Assembly: GCA_028099475.1 (NCBI GenBank) | Contig: JAOHHF010000020.1 | Span: 1 to 7,785 of the forward strand | DNA: 7,785 nt | Direction: 5' to 3' | Source: Candidatus Pelagibacter sp. | GTDB lineage: Bacteria; Pseudomonadota; Alphaproteobacteria; Pelagibacterales; Pelagibacteraceae | Part shown: piece by piece, positions 1-7,641 of the stretch | Layout: each line of letters begins with the position of its first letter | Position numbering within the stretch: the stretch's first letter is position 1 | Program-made: the position numbers and the translations under genes | Notes under the pieces: generated by a model | What the model saw: only the letters and a program-made list of their open reading frames with translations | Databases searched by the model: none | What the model was told of the DNA's origin: nothing

Positions 1-1548
1 CAAAGCTTTAAATGATGCATCAATTATGTTTGGTGAAACACCTATCGTGAACCAATTAATACCTTTAGAGTCAGTGCTTTCAATTAAAACTCTAGTTACA
101 GCCTCTGTACCAGTATTTAAAATTCTTACTTTATAATCAACTAGTTTTAAGTCTTTTAAATACTCAGAGTATTTAGCAAGTTTGTTAACATTTTTTCTAA
201 TCGCGTTATCTAATGCATTTACAGGACCATTCCCTTGACCTTGACATAATATTTTTTGACCATCGACCTCTAATTGAGCTTTCGCGTGCGAAATAATTTC
301 ACCAGTACTATCTTTTTTAACGGATACATCATATTCATTGATCATAATATATCTTGGAATATCACCTATCAACCTTCTAGCTAATAACTCAAATGAAGCA
401 TCGGCTCCATCATAACTATAGCCAATAAATTCTCTATCTTTAACTTCACTTAAAAGTTTTTTAATTTTTGGATCATTTTTTTCAATTTGAATACCAATTG
501 ATTTCAATCTAGACATTATATTAGATTGTCCTGCCTGATCTGAAACCACAATGTTTCGTGAATTTCCTACTTCTTCCGGATCAATATGTTCGTATGTTTT
601 TGGATCCTTTTGAACTGCAGAAACATGCATTCCTCCTTTATGTGAAAAAGCTGAAGCTCCAACATATGGTAGATGCTTATTAGATTTTCTATTTAACAGT
701 TCATCTAATAATCTTGAACACTGAGTTAAGTTTTTTAAATTTTCTCTTTTAATATTGAGTTCAAACTTTTCACTAAAATCCTTTTTTAAAAAAAATGAAG
801 GAATTAAAGACATTAAATTTGCATTTCCACATCTTTCTCCTAAACCATTGATAGTTCCCTGAATTTGTCTTACTCCTGCTTGAACTGCAGTCAAGCTATT
901 TGCTACTGCATTTTCTGTATCATTATGAGCATGGATACCTAAATTTTCTCCTGGAATATGTTTTGTAACTTCAGATACAATTTTAGTTACTTCATGCGGA
1001 AGAGTTCCCCCATTTGTATCACACAAAACAATCCATCTAGCTCCTTGATCGTATGCTGCCTTTAAACACTTTAAAGCATAATTAGGATTAGATTTATATC
1101 CATCAAAAAAATGTTCTGCATCAAACATAAATTCTTTACCTGAACCAACTATATGTTTTGCACTTTCGCTAATATTTTCTAAATTTTTTTCATTAGTGAT
1201 TCCAAGAGCTACATCAACTTGAAAATCCCAGGATTTTCCAAACAAACAAACTGATGAACTTTTTGAATTAATTAATGAAGCTAACATTGGGTCATTTTCA
1301 GCACTATGCTCTGATTTTTTGGTCATACCAAATGCAGTTAATTTAGCATTTTTAAAACCATGATCTTTATTAAAAAATTCAGTATCTGTTGGATTAGCTC
1401 CTGGCCAACCACCTTCTATGTAATCAACTCCTAAGTTATCAAGTGAATTTGATATTTTTTCCTTATCATCAATTGAAAAGTCGACACCTTGAGTTTGAGC
1501 ACCATCTCTTAACGTGGTGTCAAAAATATATAGTTTTTCCTTACTCAT
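1..1548 (-). CDS. cimA: (R)-citramalate synthase, C-terminus cut by window edge
   Basis: Condenses acetyl-CoA with pyruvate to (R)-citramalate, the first step of the threonine-independent route to isoleucine; cytosolic. I translated 516 codons on the minus strand without a stop; the last visible residues are DASFKAL, so probably only 10-25 residues are missing. The N-terminal TIM-barrel (about residues 5-275) opens with FDTTLRDGAQTQG, the HMGL-family metal/substrate motif. GGWPGANPTD near residue 46 is typical of CimA rather than of 2-isopropylmalate synthase. HAHNDTENAVANS near residue 205 carries the metal-binding HxH, followed by GLGERCGNANL. The GGMHVSAVQKDPKTYEH region belongs to the linker, and from about residue 395 there is a LeuA-type allosteric/dimerisation domain (SHAKAQLEVDG, NALDNAIRK, TRVLIES). 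The ATG lies inside the end of cysS (shared ATGA), with a weak GGAAA upstream, suggesting translational coupling. LeuA itself is the main alternative; the motifs favour CimA. Confidence 0.93.
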   Translation of the reverse strand, partial: MSKEKLYIFDTTLRDGAQTQGVDFSIDDKEKISNSLDNLGVDYIEGGWPGANPTDTEFFNKDHGFKNAKLTAFGMTKKSEHSAENDPMLASLINSKSSSVCLFGKSWDFQVDVALGITNEKNLENISESAKHIVGSGKEFMFDAEHFFDGYKSNPNYALKCLKAAYDQGARWIVLCDTNGGTLPHEVTKIVSEVTKHIPGENLGIHAHNDTENAVANSLTAVQAGVRQIQGTINGLGERCGNANLMSLIPSFFLKKDFSEKFELNIKRENLKNLTQCSRLLDELLNRKSNKHLPYVGASAFSHKGGMHVSAVQKDPKTYEHIDPEEVGNSRNIVVSDQAGQSNIMSRLKSIGIQIEKNDPKIKKLLSEVKDREFIGYSYDGADASFELLARRLIGDIPRYIMINEYDVSVKKDSTGEIISHAKAQLEVDGQKILCQGQGNGPVNALDNAIRKNVNKLAKYSEYLKDLKLVDYKVRILNTGTEAVTRVLIESTDSKGINWFTIGVSPNIIDASFKAL

Positions 1549-2897
1549 TTAAATTTCCAAATTGTTTTACCATCTTTATCTTCTATTAAAACACCTTTGT
1601 CTAAAAGGTAGTCTCGAATATTGTCAGCTTCTTTATAATTTTTATCAGCTCTAGCTTTGATTCTAAGTTTTATTTTATCTTTAATTTCTACTTCTGATAT
1701 ATCTGCTTTTCTTTTTTTATGATTTAACCACTCTTCTTTTGTTTCTTGAAGCAAACCTATAAAATTACATGCTGAATTAAATAATTGTTTATCTTCATCA
1801 TTTCCTTTATTGGCTTTATCATAAAGTTTATGCAAATTTGCAATATATCCTGGAGTATTTATGTCATCATATAAAGGTTGAATAGTTTCATTATCCAATT
1901 CTTTATTTGAAGCTAAATAAACATTGTACCATTTGTCAATTGTATTTTGACAATCCTCTAATAATTTATCATTCCAATCTAAAGGTTGTTTATAGTGAGC
2001 ACTAATCAAGGCTAATCTTAAAACTTGTCCGCTTACTTTGTTTCTAAAATCTTTAATCTTTAATATGTTCCCCTGAGATTTTGCCATTTTTTCATTAGAC
2101 ATAGTAATAAAGGCATTATGTAACCAGTAATTAGCAAAAACTTTAGTATCATTTGCGCACCTAGATTGAGCTATTTCATTTTCATGATGGGGAAAAATTA
2201 AATCTATCCCTCCACCATGTATATCAAATTCATTGCCTAAAAATTTTTTAGACATAGCTGAACATTCTAAATGCCAACCAGGTCTGCCTTTGCCCCAAGG
2301 CGAACTCCATGATGGTTCATTTTCTAAAGAAGGTTTCCATAATACAAAATCTTCTGAATTTTTTTTGTTATCACTTACTTTAACTCTTGATCCAGCAATT
2401 AATTCTTCTAATTTTTTGTTGGATAATTGTCCATAGTCATCAAATTTCTTTACTTCAAAATAAACGTGTTTGTTATTTTCATAAGCAAAACCTTTTTTTA
2501 TTAATTCAGAAATCATTACAATCATCAAATCTATATGCTCTGTCGCTTTAGGTTGTTGTGTTGGTTTTTCACAATTTAAATAATCACAATCTTCAGTAAA
2601 ACTTTTAATTACAGTCTCTGTTAAATCAGAAATGGATATCTTTTTTTCATTCGATGATTTGATTATTTTATCATCGACATCAGTAATATTTCTTACATAA
2701 GTAACTTTTGAAAACTTGCTCTTAAGTATTTTGAATAAAATGTCAAAGATAACTATTGGTCTTGCATTACCAATATGAGGGTCATCATAAACGGTTGGGC
2801 CACAAACATACATACCAACATTTTTTTCATCTATTGGAACAAATTTTTCTTTTGTGTTACTTAGATTGTTAGTTAAAAAAATATCTTTATTCATCAT
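1545..2897 (-). CDS. cysS: Cysteinyl-tRNA synthetase
   Basis: Charges tRNA-Cys with cysteine using ATP; cytosolic class I aminoacyl-tRNA synthetase. The 450-residue length fits the family (E. coli is 461). The Rossmann core has the HIGH-type signature HIGN at 41-44 and the KMSKS-type loop KMAKS at 270-274. The zinc site that discriminates cysteine is visible: C32 (YVCGPTVYD), C212 (GWHLECSAMS), H237 and E241 (FPHHENEIAQS). ITDVDDKI at 71-78 is also characteristic. The C-terminal region ends with the DALR-like/anticodon segment (RIKARADKNYKEADNIRDYL), which is standard for CysRS. Two ATG codons stand in tandem at the start (2897 and 2894); neither has a clear ribosome binding site, so the true start could be either. 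The gene follows nadE after 42 nt, and its TGA overlaps the cimA start by 4 nt. Confidence 0.97.
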   Translation of the reverse strand: MMNKDIFLTNNLSNTKEKFVPIDEKNVGMYVCGPTVYDDPHIGNARPIVIFDILFKILKSKFSKVTYVRNITDVDDKIIKSSNEKKISISDLTETVIKSFTEDCDYLNCEKPTQQPKATEHIDLMIVMISELIKKGFAYENNKHVYFEVKKFDDYGQLSNKKLEELIAGSRVKVSDNKKNSEDFVLWKPSLENEPSWSSPWGKGRPGWHLECSAMSKKFLGNEFDIHGGGIDLIFPHHENEIAQSRCANDTKVFANYWLHNAFITMSNEKMAKSQGNILKIKDFRNKVSGQVLRLALISAHYKQPLDWNDKLLEDCQNTIDKWYNVYLASNKELDNETIQPLYDDINTPGYIANLHKLYDKANKGNDEDKQLFNSACNFIGLLQETKEEWLNHKKRKADISEVEIKDKIKLRIKARADKNYKEADNIRDYLLDKGVLIEDKDGKTIWKFK

Positions 2898-2917
2898 TTT
2901 AGAAATATACTTAATTT

Positions 2918-2935
2918 ATAGATTTGTGAATCTAT
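2918..2935 (-). other. Small hairpin between nadE and cysS
   Basis: A perfect 7-bp inverted repeat, ATAGATT and AATCTAT, separated by 4 nt, sits in the 42-nt gap just after the nadE stop. It is AT-rich and no clean T-tract follows on the minus strand, so it does not look like an efficient Rho-independent terminator. It could be an mRNA processing or 3'-end stabilising structure, or chance in AT-rich DNA. Confidence 0.3.
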
Positions 2936-2939
2936 TTGA

Positions 2940-3677
2940 TTAATTTGGAATTTTGCAGACTGGAATGGGCTCCATTTTATGCAAATTTTGTTTTCTTATT
3001 GTTTCGTATTTAGCTCGATTTGATGAATTTGGATTATTCATAGCTTCTTCTAATTCATGATATTTTAGACCCAACTGCCCTTCATCCGTTCGACCATCGT
3101 CCCATAGACCATCTGTTGGAGCTGCTTCAATTATTTCTTTTAAAATTCCTAGTTCTTTTCCAATCTCCCAAACTTCCGTTTTATTGCAATCTGCTATAGG
3201 AGAAATATCAACACCACCATCACCATATTTTGTATAAAATCCAACTCCAAAATCCTCAACTTTATTACCTGTACCAACCACAATACCTTTGTTAGCTGCT
3301 GCAACTTGATAAAGAGTAGTCATTCTTAATCTAGCACGAGAATTTGCCATTCCGTGTTCATTATTAAATTTAGATAAGCTAGAAGAAAAAGCTGAAAACA
3401 ATTCATCTAAGTTAATTGTATGAGACACTACGTTTTTAAATTTACCAACTAGCCACTCTTGATGTTTTAAACTTAAATCGTGTTGTTGGGATTTTTGTTT
3501 TATTGGCATTGATAGTACAATTGTTTTTAATCCAGTCATTGCACTCAATGTGCTTGATACAGATGAGTCTATTCCACCAGAAATTCCAATGACTAACGAT
3601 TGAGCTTTAGTGGGCATTTTGTTTACGTAATCTTTTATCCAATTGGATATAAAAGTTACTTTTTCAGAAGATTGCAT
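2940..3677 (-). CDS. nadE: NH3-dependent NAD+ synthetase
   Basis: Amidates nicotinic acid adenine dinucleotide to NAD+ using ATP, the last step of NAD biosynthesis; cytosolic. The 245-residue protein has the PP-loop SGGIDSS at 33-39 for pyrophosphate binding, then GTGNKVEDFGVGFYTKYGDGG and VDISPIADCNKTEVWEIGKELG, the deamido-NAD and ATP-site motifs of NadE. APTDGLW and DEGQLGLKYHELE are typical C-terminal elements. There is no N-terminal CN-hydrolase (glutaminase) domain, so by family rules this is the short, ammonia-using form (EC 6.3.1.5), like E. coli NadE (275 residues), rather than the roughly 550-residue glutamine-dependent form common in alphaproteobacteria. A partner glutaminase elsewhere cannot be excluded. 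The ATG start has no visible Shine-Dalgarno. The gene lies 39 nt after the DAHP synthase stop and 42 nt before cysS. Confidence 0.94.
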   Translation of the reverse strand: MQSSEKVTFISNWIKDYVNKMPTKAQSLVIGISGGIDSSVSSTLSAMTGLKTIVLSMPIKQKSQQHDLSLKHQEWLVGKFKNVVSHTINLDELFSAFSSSLSKFNNEHGMANSRARLRMTTLYQVAAANKGIVVGTGNKVEDFGVGFYTKYGDGGVDISPIADCNKTEVWEIGKELGILKEIIEAAPTDGLWDDGRTDEGQLGLKYHELEEAMNNPNSSNRAKYETIRKQNLHKMEPIPVCKIPN

Positions 3678-3716
3678 GAATTTAAGTTATTATCAGTTAG
3701 TATTTTTTACAATGTA

Positions 3717-5096
3717 TTAAGATGCCGCTCTGTCTGCATTTTTAGAATATGAGCTATTCTTTTTAATCTCATCAGAAATTAAAAAAGCAAGTTCTAATGC
3801 TTGGTTAGCGTTTAATCTTGGATCGCAATGAGTGTGATATCTAGAGGATAAATCTTTCTCAGATATTTTTTGTGCACCACCAATACATTCTGTAACATTT
3901 TGGCCAGTCATCTCAATGTGTAATCCACCAGCATAACTTCCTTCGCTTTGGTGACAAGCGAATACATTTTTAACTTCTTTTAAAACACTATTGAAAGGTC
4001 TGGTTTTAAAACCTGTGGTAGCTTTAATCGTATTACCATGGCATGGATCACATGACCAAATTACATTTAAACCTTCTTTTTTAATTGCTCTAATCAATTT
4101 TGGTAAATGTTTTGAAACATTGTCAGCACCAAATCTAGAAATTAGAGTAATTTTACCCTTTTCATTTTTTGGGTTAATTTTGTTACAAAGATTAATTAAA
4201 TCCTCTGCCTTTAATGTTGGACCGCACTTAATGCCAATAGGGTTTTCTATGCCTCTACAAAATTCAACATGTCCTCCATCTAATTGTCTAGTTCTATCCC
4301 CAATCCAAACAAAGTGAGCTGACGTATCATGATTCTCACCCGTAGTAGAGTCTGTTCGTGTCATTGTTTCCTCAAAAGGAAGCAATAATGCTTCATGTGA
4401 AGTCCAAAAATTTACCGTTTTTAATCTTCTATTAAAATCTGAGTTAATTCCACAAGCTTCCATAAATGCTAAAGCGTCAGCAATTCTATCTTCTAATTCT
4501 TTAAATCTTTTTAACTCAGGACTATTTTTTATAAATCCAAGATTCCAAGTGTGAACATTTTGAAGATCAGCAAATCCACCATGGCAAAAAGCTCTAATAA
4601 GATTTAAGGTTGCTGCGGATTGGGAGTAAGCTTTAAATAATCTTTTAGGATCGGGAACTCTTGATTTTTCATTAAATTCCATTCCATTAATATTATCACC
4701 TAAATAACTTGGAAGTTCTATGCCATCTTTAGATTCAACCGGTGAACTTCTGGGTTTTGAAAATTGGCCTGCAATTCTTCCAACTTTTACAACAGGTAAA
4801 GATGCTGAATAAGTGAGAACTAATGACATTTGCAACATTAATTTAAAAGTATCTCTAATATTATCTGGATTAAATTCTGCAAAACTTTCTGCACAATCTC
4901 CTCCTTGAAGTAAAAAAGCTTTTCCATCTACAACGTCGGCTAGTTGATTTTTTAAGTGTCTTGTTTCACCAGCAAATACTAAAGGTGGGAACGTGCTCAT
5001 TTTATCCAAAACCACTCCCAATTCTTTTTTATCTGGATATTCGGGGATGTGTTTTACTGGATATTTTCTCCAACTATTTTTTTTCCAATTTTTCAT
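3717..5096 (-). CDS. Class II 3-deoxy-7-phosphoheptulonate (DAHP) synthase
   Basis: Joins phosphoenolpyruvate and erythrose 4-phosphate to DAHP, the entry step of the shikimate pathway to aromatic amino acids (EC 2.5.1.54). The sequence is of the class II, plant/Mycobacterium type, not the E. coli AroFGH type. In order it shows [26 protein letters not shown] (metal-ligand Cys near residue 68), [18 protein letters not shown] (PEP/E4P-site Arg and Lys), [18 protein letters not shown] (metal-ligand His), [18 protein letters not shown] (metal-ligand Glu) and [18 protein letters not shown] (metal-ligand Asp). All expected catalytic elements are present, and the length of about 459 is normal. The frame opens at a TTG at 5102 directly after a TAG, but I chose the ATG at 5096 because it is the first standard start and precedes the conserved N-terminus; neither has a good ribosome binding site. 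The gene is 35 nt downstream of glmS. It is often annotated aroG or aroH; I leave the symbol open. Confidence 0.95.
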   Translation of the reverse strand: MKNWKKNSWRKYPVKHIPEYPDKKELGVVLDKMSTFPPLVFAGETRHLKNQLADVVDGKAFLLQGGDCAESFAEFNPDNIRDTFKLMLQMSLVLTYSASLPVVKVGRIAGQFSKPRSSPVESKDGIELPSYLGDNINGMEFNEKSRVPDPKRLFKAYSQSAATLNLIRAFCHGGFADLQNVHTWNLGFIKNSPELKRFKELEDRIADALAFMEACGINSDFNRRLKTVNFWTSHEALLLPFEETMTRTDSTTGENHDTSAHFVWIGDRTRQLDGGHVEFCRGIENPIGIKCGPTLKAEDLINLCNKINPKNEKGKITLISRFGADNVSKHLPKLIRAIKKEGLNVIWSCDPCHGNTIKATTGFKTRPFNSVLKEVKNVFACHQSEGSYAGGLHIEMTGQNVTECIGGAQKISEKDLSSRYHTHCDPRLNANQALELAFLISDEIKKNSSYSKNADRAAS

Positions 5097-5131
5097 ATTC
5101 AACTACGGATTGTTTTAGCAGAGATAATTAA

Positions 5132-6951
5132 TTATTCAACAGTTACTGATTTAGCCAAGTTTCTTGGTTTATCTATATCATAACCTTTTTTAAGAGCTGA
5201 ATAATATGCAAGTTTTTGAAGTGGAATAGTTAAGAGGAATGGCAACAAATCATCATTAGCATTCTCAACTTCAATTGTTTCCCATATATTTTCGGAAACT
5301 ATTTCATCTTTACTTTTATTGGTAATTAATAACACCTTCGCACCTCTTGCTATAACTTCCTGCATATTTGAAATAGTTTTTTTATAATAACTATCTCTGG
5401 GTGCAAGAACAACTACCGGCATACCTTCTTCTATTAAAGCTAGAGGTCCATGTTTCATTTCACCTGCTGGATACCCTTCAGCATGAACGTATGATAATTC
5501 TTTGAGTTTTAAAGCTCCTTCTAATGCTATCGGATATGAAAACCCTCTACCTAAAAACATAGATCCTTTTGCTTCATTAAATGTTGATGCAATAGCTTGA
5601 ATATCATTATCAATAAGCAATGTATCTTCAATTAATTTTGGTAAATTTTTAAGATCTTTTATTTTTTCTTGATAAAATTTTTTTTCAATTTCATTTCTTA
5701 ACGAACCTAGCTTTAAAGATAAAATATATAATACCAGAATTTGACCTAGAAATGCCTTTGTTGAAGCAACTCCAATTTCAGGACCACAATGAATTGGTAA
5801 AACAAAGTTAGAGTCTCTTGCAATCGAACTTTCAATTACATTTACAACTGAACAAGTTTTCATATTATTTTTGTTACACAAATCTAAAGCAGCATAAGTA
5901 TCTGCTGTTTCACCTGATTGAGAGACAAATACATATAAAGTATCATTTTTAAATCTATTTTTTCGATACCTAAACTCTGAAGCTATATCTATATTAACAT
6001 CTAAGGATGTTAGTTCTTCAAACCAATATTTAGCCATTAAACATGAGTGATATGCTGTTCCACAACCAATTAAAGTAACTGCTTTTATTTCATCAATTTT
6101 CCAAGGGAAATTATAAATATTGATATCATTATTGATGTTATCTAAATATTCTTTAATCCCAGTTTTTAGAGTTGCGGGCTGTTCTTCTATTTCTTTAGCC
6201 ATAAAATGCTTAAAATCACCTTTATCGTAGTTTTCCTGATCAGAAGAAAGTTCTAAAACTTTTTTGTTAATTTTTTTCCTTCTTCGTTAAAAAAATCAAC
6301 CTCATCTTTTTTAATAATACAAAATTCCCCGTCATCTAAATAAGTTATTTTGTTTGTCATTGATTTTAAAGCATAAGAGTCTGAACCTAAATAATTCTCA
6401 TTAGGTCCATAACCAACTGCTAGTGGGGATCCACGTCTAGCACCAATTATTAAATCTGGTAATTCTTTAAAAATAATACCAAGGGCAAAACTTCCATGTA
6501 ATTGTTTTAAAGTTTTTGTAATCGCTTCTTGGATTTCAGCTGTTTTTAAATTTTCTGTAATTAAATGAACAATAACTTCAGTATCTGTCTGTGATTTAAA
6601 TATATGCCCTTTGCTGACTAAAAATTTTTTTAATAGTGTTGAATTTTCAATAATTCCATTATGAACAACTGAAACATTGTGAGAGGAGTGAGGATGAGCA
6701 TTAATGCTATTTGGAATACCATGTGTTGCCCATCTAACATGCCCAATACCAATGTTACCTGACAAACTTTTTAAATCAAAATTTTTTTCAAGATTTTCAA
6801 CTCTACCTTCAGATTTTACTTCGTTAATAACGTTTCCAGACAATGTGGCTATTCCTGCAGAGTCGTATCCTCTATACTCTAGTTTTTTAAGAGAGTTAAC
6901 AATGCTAGCTGAAACAGATTTGTTACTTGATATACCTATTATTCCACACAT
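5132..6951 (-). CDS. glmS: Glucosamine-6-phosphate synthase, frame interrupted once
   Basis: Makes glucosamine 6-phosphate from fructose 6-phosphate and glutamine, the first committed step to UDP-GlcNAc (EC 2.6.1.16). The N-terminal class II glutaminase (frame 6951-6253, 232 codons) starts MCGIIGI with nucleophile Cys2, then GHVRWATHG (71-79), VVHNGIIEN with oxyanion-hole N98/G99, and D123 in SQTDTE. The isomerase part (open from 6259 to 5132) has two SIS domains: GCGTAYHS, SQSGETADT, GVASTKAF, then LGRGFSYPIALEGALKLKELSYVHAEGYPAGEMKHGPL, and the tail LAKSVTVE with the catalytic Lys. The first frame hits TAG at 6253-6255. Shifting back one base at AAAAAAG (6259-6265) continues as VLELSS...YDKGDFKHFMAKEIEEQP, the conserved GlmS linker, so about 606 residues would result, as expected (E. 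coli 609). The interruption may be a homopolymer sequencing error, a true mutation or -1 frameshifting. The ATG lies 3 nt after the glmU stop. Confidence 0.93.
6259..6265 (-). other. A-AAA-AAG slippery heptamer at the glmS frame break
   Basis: On the minus strand the codons read ACA AAA AAG TTT TAG. The heptamer A AAA AAG is in the phase required for -1 slippage, the same site used in E. coli dnaX. A -1 shift gives GTT TTA GAA and so on, which continues the GlmS linker. A purine-rich GAAGGA (6277-6282) lies 11 nt upstream of the heptamer. A weak stem, TTTCTT with AGGAAA and a 6-nt loop (6232-6249), lies 9 nt downstream. The heptamer and its phase are observed; function as a programmed site is inference, and a missing A in a six-A run is an equally good or better explanation. 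Confidence 0.4.
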
Positions 6952-6954
6952 TTA

Positions 6955-7572
6955 CTATTTTCTTTTATAATTTTTTACTTCCATTTGTTTTGGTCTTGTT
7001 AGAGCTAAAGATTTTTCTTTTACGTTTTTGGTAATTACTGAACCTGCTCCAACAATACTTTTTTTATTTATAGTCACTGGCGCAACTAATGATGAGTTAG
7101 ATCCTATGAAAACATTATCTTTAATTTTTGTTTTACTTTTTTTAACTCCATCATAATTACAAGTAATCGTTCCAGCACCAATGTTTACTGATTTTCCTAT
7201 TTGACTATCACCAATATAGGATAAATGATTTACTTTAGATTTTTTTCCAACAGTACTTTTTTTAACTTCAACAAAATTTCCAATCTTAGAGCCTTCTTTT
7301 AATATTGTATTAGGTCTTATTCTTGCATAAGGACCAATCTCAACTTTGTTTTCAATTCTACAAGACTCTAAATGAGAAAATGATTTAATAATTACATTAC
7401 TACCTATCTTAACTTTTTTTCCTATAACGACATAAGGTTCTATAATTACATTTTTTCCAATTTTCGTATCATTTGAAAAAAAAATTGTTTCAGGCCCAGT
7501 CATTTGCACACCTGATTTTAAAAATTTGTTTCTAAGTTTATTTTGAATTATTTGTGAATTTAATTCTTTCAT
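6955..7572 (-). CDS. glmU: GlmU acetyltransferase domain only (glucosamine-1-phosphate N-acetyltransferase)
   Basis: Expected to transfer acetyl from acetyl-CoA to glucosamine 1-phosphate, giving GlcNAc-1-phosphate on the way to UDP-GlcNAc. The 205 residues align with the C-terminal half of bifunctional GlmU, with residue 1 at about E. coli position 248. The protein starts in the inter-domain linker helix ([20 protein letters not shown]), then passes through hexapeptide repeats of a left-handed beta-helix. Catalytic and substrate residues are kept: R86 (IRP), K104 (VEVKK), H116 and Y119 (NHLSYIGD), N139/Y140 ([11 protein letters not shown]) and K145. The C-terminal tail is basic (KNYKRK). The N-terminal uridylyltransferase domain is absent. 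Upstream in frame there is a stop (TAA at 7608-7606), and only 69 bp separate the start from the divergent phosphatase gene, so the missing half is not nearby. The ATG at 7572 has only a weak purine stretch upstream. It is probably the first gene of the minus-strand operon. Confidence 0.9.
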   Translation of the reverse strand: MKELNSQIIQNKLRNKFLKSGVQMTGPETIFFSNDTKIGKNVIIEPYVVIGKKVKIGSNVIIKSFSHLESCRIENKVEIGPYARIRPNTILKEGSKIGNFVEVKKSTVGKKSKVNHLSYIGDSQIGKSVNIGAGTITCNYDGVKKSKTKIKDNVFIGSNSSLVAPVTINKKSIVGAGSVITKNVKEKSLALTRPKQMEVKNYKRK

Positions 7573-7641
7573 TTTAGATTTCTTTACATTAAGACTATGG
7601 CTTAATTAATTCACATAATATTTCTTTAAAATACTTTTAAA
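7573..7641. promoter_or_regulatory. Divergent promoter region between glmU and the phosphatase gene
   Basis: This 69-bp gap separates two genes transcribed away from each other, so by position it should hold the start sites of both, or these lie within the neighbouring 5' coding sequence. A -10-like CATAAT is seen on the plus strand (7614-7619) and TATTAT on the minus strand (7620-7615), overlapping each other. I find no convincing -35 hexamer for either. The promoters are therefore positional inference. Confidence 0.4.
7588..7606. promoter_or_regulatory. Imperfect 19-bp palindrome, possible operator
   Basis: ATTAAG (7588-7593) and CTTAAT (7601-7606) are perfect inverted arms; inside them A/G is mismatched, C/G pairs, and TAT is the centre. 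It lies midway between the divergent starts, next to the -10-like hexamers, a typical place for a dimeric repressor or activator site. It overlaps an AT-rich TTAATTAA, so chance is a real alternative. Confidence 0.25.

Noticed and set aside
781..795. T6A8 homopolymer run
   Set aside because: It encodes an uninterrupted segment of cimA (FFLKK) with no frame change; it only reflects AT richness.
1933..1953. Inverted repeat TTGTCAA with TTGACAA, 7-nt spacer
   Set aside because: It lies inside well-conserved cysS coding sequence (DCQNTID region), far from any promoter, and is expected by chance at this base composition.
2233..2436. Plus-strand open frame of 67 codons
   Set aside because: It lies wholly antisense within the conserved zinc-site and linker region of cysS and resembles no known protein; a shadow frame.
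3678..3716. Possible terminator between the DAHP synthase and nadE
   Set aside because: Only a four-bp TACA/TGTA stem is seen, followed by an A-run rather than a T-run in the direction of nadE transcription (minus strand); not a credible terminator.
3991..4317. Plus-strand open frame of 108 codons
   Set aside because: It is antisense to the conserved catalytic region of the class II DAHP synthase and has no recognisable motif or start signal.
5097..5131. Possible regulatory element between glmS and the DAHP synthase, such as an aromatic attenuator
   Set aside because: The gap is only 35 nt, with no leader peptide, Trp/Phe codon run or strong hairpin.
6704..6970. Plus-strand open frame of 88 codons
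   Set aside because: It is antisense to the glutaminase catalytic region of glmS; the minus-strand coding evidence is decisive.
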